Below, piece after piece: positions 1 through 8,170 of a DNA stretch of 64,000 nucleotides (position 1 is its first letter; every line of letters starts with the position of its first letter). Origin of the DNA: Corynebacterium sp. (GTDB taxonomy: Bacteria > Actinomycetota > Actinomycetes > Mycobacteriales > Mycobacteriaceae); assembly GCF_030532965.1 (NCBI RefSeq), contig NZ_JAUNKC010000010.1:25406-89405 (forward strand). The letters are read 5' to 3'. The notes under the pieces are model-generated. The model was not told the DNA's origin. It was given only the letters and a program-made list of their open reading frames with translations, and ran no database searches. Both the position numbers and the translations under genes were made by a program.

Positions 1-2431
1 TCTGATCCGAAACCCATGACTGGTCTGCCAAATCTGGGGATGTATCCGCCACAATAGCCACCACGTTTTGTGCTGCCTTGACCGCCTTATTCCTTCCCTT
101 CCGCTTCGCCAACTGGCGCACATGAGGCACAAGCCCCGCCGCCGCAGGCGCTCGACCATCACGAATAGCGGCTGCCACACTCGGGGCAAGAGTTTCCATC
201 ACCACCGCCACCTCAGCTGTTCCAGCCACCAAACTGGTGTCCTGAATACAGGCACCGATGAGATCGTCAAGAATGGGCCACACTACCGATAACATCCCGG
301 CGTGGGCGGCGTCGTCAAGCACTAACGCAAGGGACTTCAGATTCCCAAGCTTGCTACACCAATCCAGAAACGCAATGTCGGCCACACCCGGGCGGATCAA
401 GCCACGCTGCCACGCATTGCTCAGCGCCACGCTAAATTCTGCACTTGCGTTTTTGGTGGGGCGTTGCACAGCAAACAAATTCACGACCGCCGCTGGTGGC
501 AGGGGTTTTCCGTGGCGTGCGACTTGCATGATCCCCGCCGCATCCTCGGGGTCCTTCTTGGGTGACCACCGCAGATTCAGAAACGCGGCATTGCCGAAGT
601 GCGGAAACACACAGTAATAATCCGTCTTATCCCAATTATTCAACTGCAGGCGCATCGGCAACCCCGCAAGCGACTCAGGCAACGCAAACGCCTTAATCAC
701 CATCTCCCCAGCAACAAGCTTATGCCCAGGCTCACGCACCGGATCTGTAAGATACTCCCGCGCAATCTGGGTGGCGCTCCGCCCAAAAACCGTACCGTCC
801 TCCAGCACAACAGAAACATCCAACGCCGCCAGCTGCCCGGCCGTACTCGCCGTAATGCTTGTAGGATTGAGCCGCGCAAGCGCCAGCTGCAAATCCGCCT
901 CCAACACCGACGCACCCGCTTTGTGATACCAAGTTAAACGCTCAACCAGGTCATCCGCGGTGATCGACAAATCCACGAAAGACGGCTCCGACAACAAACA
1001 CGGCAGCTGCCCCAACCTAGGCAACAACTGCCTTAGCCGCGCCGGGAAAATTTCCTTCGAATAAGTGATGATCGTGTACCGCTTTCGTTGCGGTCGCACC
1101 GCCCATTCCGCAAATAAGCCGCCCGCGATCTGGGTTGCGCCTTTCAATGCGCGCTGAGCTGCCTTAACATCAGTGCGGGCAAGCTCGTTGGCGAGCGCGA
1201 GAAACCGCTCTATGTGGATGTCTGAAACGTCGAGGTACTTGTCGCGCTTTTGAGCAACAAGTTTCTGTGCAACCTCCGCGAGCTTTTCGACGCTGGCGAC
1301 GCCGCGTTCAAATCGGGGTAGCTCCCAGAGCCTAGGTGCGTCCTCCCACGCGTAGGTGATGAGGCTGGCATCTTCACGTTCGGTGGCATCAAGACCCCAG
1401 TGATGGATGAGGGCGGTGGCCTGTTTCGCGGTTGTCGTGTCACGGCCATGGGCAAGTTCGTCGAGGCGGGGGAGCAAAACTTCCTGTGTCTCGGGATGCG
1501 GCTGTGGCCGATCATGGAGTGCTTTTAGTACGGCCAGGGTTGCCTTTTTCGTTTTTGCGTAGAGCGCGGGGAGAGCTACGTCGGAAAGCTGGGCGTCCTC
1601 AACACAAGGGATGAGCCGCAGGGCAAACTGTTCCACCATGACGGCTTCACCTGTAGAGATAAAACCGCAAAGAAGATCAGTGTGGCACAAAAGCTCTGTT
1701 GTCGTGACCTTTATTTCCTCGAAAAGAACGAGGGTTTCGTCTTTTCGAATACCAGGTGAGCCAGCTTTATCGATGCTGCGAAGTGCAGTGCTGACAGCGG
1801 TTGCACGATCAATCCAACCTGCGTCAAGCAGCAGCGCAGCTAAGTAAGTGAAGTCATCAGGGCACAAATCCAGTGCCTCGGAGAAAATTGTGGTGAATGT
1901 GGATTCAAATAGTTCGACGGGGAGTGGATTGATACCGTTATCTAATGCTCGTCTCAGTTCCCGCGCCCAGGTGCCGTAAAAGATTTCGGTCTTGGGATGA
2001 TCGAGTCCCATCCGCAGAACAACTTCTAGGGCGGCTTCGTCCATAAACACGTTGTTGCCACGGTTTCGGGTGAATACTTCGGTCACAAAATCTCCGGCGA
2101 ATTTTTCGCCACGTTCTTGAATAATTGCGGCTTTAAGCTCGTGCAGTTCTGACGGAAGAACTTCGATTGCGCGTTTCACACCAACCCCAATTCGGGTGGC
2201 GAATAGCGCCAACAAAGCGGAATTGACATCAATGGCAGAAATCCAGCCCCATCTGCCTGAGTCAGTAGTGCCGTAACCATCCCAATCCCCAGTGCGCAGC
2301 CCCTTGAGCGCGATCTTTTGCTGCTCCGGGGTGCCCAGCGGAAGGGTCATTACCTCATCGAAGCTGGCCGTGTTCCAGCCGAGTTTTTTGAAGATGTCGA
2401 TAGCTTGCTCTAGATCTGGATTGACTTTCAT
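1..2431 (-). CDS. P1: large three-module paralogue, 3' end outside window (partial)
   Basis: The minus-strand frame is open from an ATG at 2431 to the left edge without a stop, so at least 810 codons are visible. The N-terminus (MKVNPDLEQAIDIFKKLGW) matches P2-P4. Module A is followed by the junction motif LWELPRFERG and by module B with LPCLLSEPSFVDLSI near residue 480. The frame continues past the usual end of module B (KGRNKAVKAAQNVVAIV), as in P2, so a module C probably lies beyond the edge. P1 starts 21 bp after the P2 stop and is probably the last visible gene of the P4-P3-P2-P1 operon. From memory the modules resemble the actinobacterial DUF6493/DUF7824/DUF7825 proteins, whose function is unknown. 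Alpha-helical repeats are inferred from the helix-rich, leucine/alanine-rich sequence. Confidence 0.85.
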   Translation of the reverse strand, partial: MKVNPDLEQAIDIFKKLGWNTASFDEVMTLPLGTPEQQKIALKGLRTGDWDGYGTTDSGRWGWISAIDVNSALLALFATRIGVGVKRAIEVLPSELHELKAAIIQERGEKFAGDFVTEVFTRNRGNNVFMDEAALEVVLRMGLDHPKTEIFYGTWARELRRALDNGINPLPVELFESTFTTIFSEALDLCPDDFTYLAALLLDAGWIDRATAVSTALRSIDKAGSPGIRKDETLVLFEEIKVTTTELLCHTDLLCGFISTGEAVMVEQFALRLIPCVEDAQLSDVALPALYAKTKKATLAVLKALHDRPQPHPETQEVLLPRLDELAHGRDTTTAKQATALIHHWGLDATEREDASLITYAWEDAPRLWELPRFERGVASVEKLAEVAQKLVAQKRDKYLDVSDIHIERFLALANELARTDVKAAQRALKGATQIAGGLFAEWAVRPQRKRYTIITYSKEIFPARLRQLLPRLGQLPCLLSEPSFVDLSITADDLVERLTWYHKAGASVLEADLQLALARLNPTSITASTAGQLAALDVSVVLEDGTVFGRSATQIAREYLTDPVREPGHKLVAGEMVIKAFALPESLAGLPMRLQLNNWDKTDYYCVFPHFGNAAFLNLRWSPKKDPEDAAGIMQVARHGKPLPPAAVVNLFAVQRPTKNASAEFSVALSNAWQRGLIRPGVADIAFLDWCSKLGNLKSLALVLDDAAHAGMLSVVWPILDDLIGACIQDTSLVAGTAEVAVVMETLAPSVAAAIRDGRAPAAAGLVPHVRQLAKRKGRNKAVKAAQNVVAIVADTSPDLADQSWVSDQ

Positions 2432-2452
2432 AGCGTCTCAGCTTCTGTTCTT

Positions 2453-5400
2453 CTAGGGTGTGGGTGTGGTGGCGGGGAAGATGCGTGCGAGTTCTTCTGC
2501 TTTGGTTTTCGCGGCGCACTTCTTTTTCATGCTGCGAAGCTGCTGTAAACAAGCCCACTCCGTGGCAGGAATGCGATCACGGGTAGTAGCGGCAATCAGA
2601 ACGGGCGCGTGGAACTTCACCACATCAAGTACTTTGTTGAGCCAGCGTGGATAAACCTCCTGCTCAATAAGCTGTGCGGCGTGTTTCAGGCTTTCCGTCA
2701 AAGCTGGCCACAAGAATTGGACCATCTGAGGTTTCTTTTCCATTAGGTTGAGGGTTGGCACGGGGCTGAAATCCGCAAACGAAAGCACATCCTGCATGGA
2801 TTCAGCAACTACGTCAGGGCTTAACCGCATGGCTGAAACGAACTCTTTCAGGTTGTACTGTGCTGTCTGATGGTGTTTCCCGTCGCAGGTATAGGCCAGA
2901 AGAATGGAAAGCAGGAAACTAGGTATGGGGCCAGCAACCCTCCCTTCGCGGTCAGGAGCTAAAACAAGCTGGCTTTCGCGCCTATCCCACCGTAAGTATT
3001 TCTCTGAGCCATCCTCGGTGAATACTTCACATTGGCGCTCATGGGTGATGTCGTAAAACCACCCATATTCTTTATCCACACGCACAGTCTGCCCCAGCGC
3101 AGGGATGCGAATGGTGGCGGTCATACACTTGGGCTTTGCGCCTGCGTCGCGCCAGGCGAAAGAAATCTCAACATCATCACCGACAGGGGCGGCAGGGTTC
3201 GTTCCCGCATGCTTCCAGCGTTTTTCAAACTCAGCATCGGACAAAACAGGCACTTCCGCAGGTTCAGGCGCGGACACTTCCCCACCTTTAGTGCTGGGAA
3301 GCAGCGCCACAGCGTTCTTCGCCGCAGTGATCGCCTTGTTCTTACCTTTACGTGCCGCGAGTTGGCGCAGGTTGGGTACTAGGCCAGCATTTTCTGGGGC
3401 GCGGCCTTCCGCGATTGCAGCCGCAACAGCAGGGGCATGCGTTTCCATGACGAGCGCCACCTCGGCTGTTCCTGCCACCAAACTGGGGCCTTGCATGCAT
3501 GCCCCGATGAGATCGTCAAGGATGGGCCACACGACCGATAGCATGCCTGAGTGAGCAGCGTCGTCAAGCGCGGTGGCAAACGCCTTGATAAACATGAGTT
3601 CGTCGCGCCAGTCGAGGAACGCGATGTCGGCAACGCCTGGCCTGATCAGGCCGCGCTGCCATGCCTGTGCTAGCGCGGTGGCGAACTCGCCGCCAGCATT
3701 TTCGATGGGGCGCTGCAAACCAAAAAAGTTGATGGCTGCTGCTGGTGGGAGCGGTTTTCCGTGGCGAGCGGCCTGCAAGATTGCTGGCCGCAGCTCAGGA
3801 GCAATGAACTTCGACCATGCGAGGTCTTGGAAGCCAGAGTCGCCGAAGTGTGGGAACACACAAAAGTAGTGCGTGTAGTCAGAGTTATTAAGCCTGAGGC
3901 GCTTCGGTAACCTTGCTAAAGATTTGGGAATCGGGTGCCGTTTCAGCACAACCTTGCCTGCTAAGCGTTTTTGGGTTGGTTCCTTCACCGGGTCGCTGAG
4001 ATAGTCTTTCGCGATCCGTGTGGCGCTGCGGCTTAAGAGCTCCCTGTCTTCCATCTCAAGGGGCACATCGAGCACTTCAAGCTGGGCACTCGTATCGGGT
4101 GTGATGGTGTCGGGGTTGAGTCTCGCCAAGGCGAGTTGCAGGTCTGCCTCCAGCGCCGCAGCACCCGCATCTTCATATGCTTTCAGGCGTTCGACGAGGT
4201 CGTCAGCGGTGATCGACAAATCCACGAAGGAGGGCTCTGAGAGCAAACATGGGATTTTCCCGAGTTTCGGTATAAACTGCCGCAGCCGCGCGGGGAAAAT
4301 CTCGTTCGTGGATAGCGGCAGATAGCAGCGTTTCATGGTGGGGTTTTCCGCCCACTTGGCGAACGCACCATAGGCGATACCTTTCGTCCCCTTCAACGCC
4401 CGCTGCGCAGCCTCGATGTCGGTGCGTGCCAATTCGTTGGCGAGTGCGAAGAAGCGTTCCATGTCAACGTCCGAAACATCATGATGGTTTTCGCGTTTTT
4501 CGGCGGTCAGTTTGTGGGCTACCTGGCTGAGCGTGTCGACGCTGGCAGCGCCGCGTTCAAATCGGGGCAGCTCCCAGAGTTTCGGTGTGTCCTCCCATCT
4601 ACTGGTTGGGGCTGCGGTTGGTTGTGTGACGGTGGCACCCCACTCGGTGAGAATGTTTGAGACAAGCTTCGCGGTGGTGGCGTCGCGTGACGTGCTCAAT
4701 TCCTCAATGCGGGGTGCAAGGACTTCGCGGGTATCAGCGGTGATCTTCGGCCGCGCACGCAGGGCTTTCACAACAGCGAGGGTGGCTTTTTTGGTTTTCG
4801 CGTAGAGGGCGGGAAGTGCGATATCGGCAAGTTGTGTGTCTTCCACGAGGGGGATGAGTCGGAGGGCGAATTGTTCCACCATGGGGGCTTCGGCGGTAGC
4901 AACCACCCCGGTAATGAGGTCGAAGAAGGGGAGGATTTCTTCCGGTCTGGCGTTGAGGTCGTGGAAAAGTACCTCGGTTTCCTCTTTGCGGGTACCTGGC
5001 GAACTTGCCTTCCCGATGCTGGTGATAGTGGTTGTGATCGCGATTTCGCGGTCAATCCAGCCCACCTTCAGCGCTTCCCGCGCTATCTTGCCAAAGGCAG
5101 GGAAAGTACTGTCTTGTGCTTTGTGGAAAATCTCAGTAAATGTCGGCTGAAACAGTTCCAACGGCAACGCCCTATACCCATTTTCGAAGGAAACAAGGAG
5201 GATAGATGCCCACTCGTTGTAGAAATTCTCATGCTCGGGGTATTCAAGCCCCATGCTCAACACCACTTCGAGAGCGGGGCATCTCATGCGCTCGTTGGCG
5301 AGGCTATTCTTTGAAAACACTTCAGCGATGAACTCTTCGGCGAAGTCTTGGCCACATGCTTGGATTACCGCAGCGGTAGTCCTGTCATCATACATGGTGA

Positions 5401-5674
5401 GGACCTGAACTGCGCGTTTGACGCTCACCCCTAGGCGGGTGGTGAAATACCCCAACATAATAGTGTTAACGTCAACAGCAGGAGTCCAGCCCCAACTATT
5501 TTCATCTATCTGCCCGCTTTTTCCCCAATCCCCGGTGCGTAACCCTTTCAGTGCAATCTTCTGCTGTTCCGGGGTGCCCAACGGTAGGGTGGGGGCTTCG
5601 CCGATCTCGGCCTTATCCCAGCCGAGTTCTTTAAAAATCGCGACGGCTTCCTGCAAGTGGGGGTTGAGTTTCAT
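2453..5674 (-). CDS. P2: full-length A-B-C paralogue, 1073 aa
   Basis: This is the reference member of the family. Module A covers about residues 1-345 and begins MKLNPHLQEAVAIFKELGWD. The junction at 360-375 carries W-E-D-T-P and LWELPRFERG. Module B, about 375-790, carries PCLLSEPSFVDLSITADD at 475-492, a conserved VWPILDDLIGA around 715 and RKGKNKAITAAKNA near 775. Module C, about 810-1073, carries FLWPALTESLKHAAQ near 988-1002 and PRWLNKVLDVV near 1009. No catalytic motif, signal peptide or membrane segment is evident, so a cytoplasmic scaffold or regulatory protein is likely. Module B and C signatures resemble, from memory, DUF7824/DUF7825 of actinobacterial DUF6493-family proteins. It lies 47 bp downstream of P3 and 21 bp upstream of P1 on the same strand. 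An AAAGGA ribosome site precedes the ATG. Confidence 0.88.
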   Translation of the reverse strand: MKLNPHLQEAVAIFKELGWDKAEIGEAPTLPLGTPEQQKIALKGLRTGDWGKSGQIDENSWGWTPAVDVNTIMLGYFTTRLGVSVKRAVQVLTMYDDRTTAAVIQACGQDFAEEFIAEVFSKNSLANERMRCPALEVVLSMGLEYPEHENFYNEWASILLVSFENGYRALPLELFQPTFTEIFHKAQDSTFPAFGKIAREALKVGWIDREIAITTTITSIGKASSPGTRKEETEVLFHDLNARPEEILPFFDLITGVVATAEAPMVEQFALRLIPLVEDTQLADIALPALYAKTKKATLAVVKALRARPKITADTREVLAPRIEELSTSRDATTAKLVSNILTEWGATVTQPTAAPTSRWEDTPKLWELPRFERGAASVDTLSQVAHKLTAEKRENHHDVSDVDMERFFALANELARTDIEAAQRALKGTKGIAYGAFAKWAENPTMKRCYLPLSTNEIFPARLRQFIPKLGKIPCLLSEPSFVDLSITADDLVERLKAYEDAGAAALEADLQLALARLNPDTITPDTSAQLEVLDVPLEMEDRELLSRSATRIAKDYLSDPVKEPTQKRLAGKVVLKRHPIPKSLARLPKRLRLNNSDYTHYFCVFPHFGDSGFQDLAWSKFIAPELRPAILQAARHGKPLPPAAAINFFGLQRPIENAGGEFATALAQAWQRGLIRPGVADIAFLDWRDELMFIKAFATALDDAAHSGMLSVVWPILDDLIGACMQGPSLVAGTAEVALVMETHAPAVAAAIAEGRAPENAGLVPNLRQLAARKGKNKAITAAKNAVALLPSTKGGEVSAPEPAEVPVLSDAEFEKRWKHAGTNPAAPVGDDVEISFAWRDAGAKPKCMTATIRIPALGQTVRVDKEYGWFYDITHERQCEVFTEDGSEKYLRWDRRESQLVLAPDREGRVAGPIPSFLLSILLAYTCDGKHHQTAQYNLKEFVSAMRLSPDVVAESMQDVLSFADFSPVPTLNLMEKKPQMVQFLWPALTESLKHAAQLIEQEVYPRWLNKVLDVVKFHAPVLIAATTRDRIPATEWACLQQLRSMKKKCAAKTKAEELARIFPATTPTP

Positions 5675-5721
5675 GATGTTTTTTTGTCCTTTTTGAGTGT
5701 GCTTTTAGGGGGAGGAAATTT

Positions 5722-8151
5722 TTAAGTACTGGCGGGCAGAATCCCGATGGCGCTTTTCGCTGCGGTGACCGCCTTGTTCTTACCCTTACGTGCAGCCAGC
5801 GCCCGCAAGTGCGGCACACGAGCTGTTTCCTGGGGCGCACGACCAGCCACAATGGCAGCGGCAACACTGGGGGTAAGAGTTTCCATCACGAGTGCCACCT
5901 CTGCGGTTCCTGCCACCAAACTGGATTCCTGCAATGAGACGCCGATGAGATCATCAAGGATGGGCCACACGACCGATAACATGCCTGAGTGGGCGGCGTC
6001 GTCAAGCGCTAAAGCAAGAGCTTTCAGATGCCCAAGCTTTTCACCCCAATCGAGGAACGCAACGTCGGCAACGTCTGGCCTGATCAGGCCGCGCTGCCAC
6101 GCCTGTGCAAGCGCGGTGACGAACTCGCCGCCAGCGTTTTTGATGGGCCGCTGCGTGCCGAAAAAGTTGATGGCAGCGGCGGGCGGGAGCGGCGCACCGC
6201 GACGTGCCGCCTGCACAATACCCGGCAAATCCTCAGGGGAAACGAACGTCGACCATGCAAGATCCAGGAACGCGGCGTCGCCGAAGTGCGGAAACACACA
6301 AAAATAGTGGGTGGAATCCCACGCCTTCAACGAGTTTGTGGGATCCGGCCTGCCCAACCAAAAACGGCGCGGCAGCCCCGCCAAAGAATCTGGGGTGGGG
6401 TGGGGCTGCAATTCAACCGTGCCCGACACACATTTCAACAGCGGCTCCCTAAGCGGATCAGTCAGGTAATCCTTCGCGATCTGTGTCGCGCTGCGGCGGA
6501 ACAACGCACCACTTGCCAGCTCAAGGGGCACATCGAGCACGTCAAGCTGGGCGCCGGTATCGGGAGTGATGGTGTCAAGGTTGAGCCGCGCCAATGCGAG
6601 CTGCAGGTCCGCCTCCAGCGCCGCAACACCTGCATCTTCATATGCTTTCAGGCGTTTCACGAGGTCATCGGCGGTGATCGACAAATCCACGAAAGAAGGC
6701 TCAGAAAGCAGGCAGGGAATCTTACCCAGCCGCGAAACAAGCTGATCACACCGCGCGGGGATAACCGTCCGCCGCTGCGAATTAGTCAAATACCTCACTT
6801 CGCTAGGGTCATCCGCCCATTGCGCGAACACACCATCAATAATCCCGGTTGTCCCTTTCAAGGCGCGCCGAGCAGCATCAATGTCGGTGCGTGCGAGTTC
6901 GTTGGCGAGCGCGAAAAACCGCTCCACATCAACGTCTGCTAGGCGCTGATGTTCTTCGCGTTTGTGAGCAACAAGCTGCTGCGCAGCCTGGCTCAGCTTT
7001 TCGACGCTGGCAGCGCCACGCTCAAATCGGGGCAGCTCCCAGATCTCAGGTGTATCCTCCCACGTGCAGGTGGGGGTGCCTAGTGGGGGTTCGGTGGCCG
7101 CAACACCCCAATTACCGATGAGTGCGGTGGCCTGTTTTGCGGTTGTGGCGTCGCGGCTGTGGGCGAGTTCTTCTAGGCGTGGCAGGAGGATTTCTTGCGT
7201 CTCAGGGGAGGGTTGGGGCCGATCGTGGAGGGCTTTCAGTACTGATAGTTTGGTCTTTTTCGTTTTTGTGTAGAGCGCGGGTAGAGCTACATCGGCAAGC
7301 TGTGCGTCTTCCACGCAGGGGATGAGACGTAGAGCAAACTGCTCCACCATGGCGGTTTCACCTGTGGCGATGAAACCACAAAGATGCTCGACGTGGTTGA
7401 GAAGTTCCGCACTAGTTGTGCCAAGTTCGCTGAAGAGGATCAGGGTTTCAGCTTTTCTTTCGCTTGGTGTTTTCGCTTGTTCAAGGCCTCGTAGCGCCAT
7501 GGTGATGGCGGTTGCTCGATCGATCCACTCAACCTGACACAAGTTTGCGGCGAGTAATGGAAGGGAGACGAATTCGTTGGAGATATGCTCGAGTGCCTTC
7601 GGGAAAATGGTGGCGAATGTGGGCTCGAACATGTGAAGGGGAATGGATTTATCAAGGTTACTGAGTGCATTACTCAGCCCTCGTATCCATGCGGTGTAGA
7701 AAGATTTGGAAGTGGGGTGGTTAAGTCCCATATGCAGGATCACTTCGAGGGCAGAGTCGTGCATCAATATGTTGTTTCCACGATTTGATGCGAACACCTT
7801 TGCCACGAATTCTTCGGCGAACTTAAGGCCACGTTCTTGAATAATCGTGGCTTTGAGTCGTTGATTTTCCCACGGAAGGACCTCGACGGCGCGTTTTACA
7901 TTAACCCCAATACGAGTGGCGAAAATTCCCAGCATCTCCTCATCAACATCGATTGCGTAAACCCAACGTGACTTGCCAGAATCGGTTTCCTCGTACGCCG
8001 ACCAATCCCCAGTGCGCAATCCCTTGAGTGCGATCTTCTGTTGCTCCGGCGTGCCCAACGGCAGGGTGGGGGCTTCGCTGATCTCGGCTTTGTCCCAGCC
8101 GAGTTCTTTAAAAATCGCGACGGCTTCGTCTAGGTGAGGGTTGAGTTTCAT
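5722..8151 (-). CDS. P3: A-B paralogue lacking module C, 809 aa
   Basis: It has module A, the LWELPRFERG junction and module B with PCLLSEPSFVDLSITADD near residue 480, then stops just after RKGKNKAVTAAKSAIGIL, where P2 continues into module C. I chose the ATG at 8151 (MKLNPHL) because it aligns with P1, P2 and P4 and has AAAGAGAAA upstream; a frame-extending start at 8181 would overlap the end of P4. Several segments, including the first 40 codons and the stretch around the LSEPSF motif, are almost identical to P2 at DNA level, while intervening parts differ. That points to recent duplication or gene conversion. Function unknown. Confidence 0.85.
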   Translation of the reverse strand: MKLNPHLDEAVAIFKELGWDKAEISEAPTLPLGTPEQQKIALKGLRTGDWSAYEETDSGKSRWVYAIDVDEEMLGIFATRIGVNVKRAVEVLPWENQRLKATIIQERGLKFAEEFVAKVFASNRGNNILMHDSALEVILHMGLNHPTSKSFYTAWIRGLSNALSNLDKSIPLHMFEPTFATIFPKALEHISNEFVSLPLLAANLCQVEWIDRATAITMALRGLEQAKTPSERKAETLILFSELGTTSAELLNHVEHLCGFIATGETAMVEQFALRLIPCVEDAQLADVALPALYTKTKKTKLSVLKALHDRPQPSPETQEILLPRLEELAHSRDATTAKQATALIGNWGVAATEPPLGTPTCTWEDTPEIWELPRFERGAASVEKLSQAAQQLVAHKREEHQRLADVDVERFFALANELARTDIDAARRALKGTTGIIDGVFAQWADDPSEVRYLTNSQRRTVIPARCDQLVSRLGKIPCLLSEPSFVDLSITADDLVKRLKAYEDAGVAALEADLQLALARLNLDTITPDTGAQLDVLDVPLELASGALFRRSATQIAKDYLTDPLREPLLKCVSGTVELQPHPTPDSLAGLPRRFWLGRPDPTNSLKAWDSTHYFCVFPHFGDAAFLDLAWSTFVSPEDLPGIVQAARRGAPLPPAAAINFFGTQRPIKNAGGEFVTALAQAWQRGLIRPDVADVAFLDWGEKLGHLKALALALDDAAHSGMLSVVWPILDDLIGVSLQESSLVAGTAEVALVMETLTPSVAAAIVAGRAPQETARVPHLRALAARKGKNKAVTAAKSAIGILPAST

Positions 8152-8170
8152 TGCTGTAGAGGTTTCTCTT

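Noticed and set aside
6028-6942. 304-codon plus-strand frame within P3
   Set aside because: Arginine/glutamine-rich shadow of P3; analogous shadows appear opposite the other P genes.
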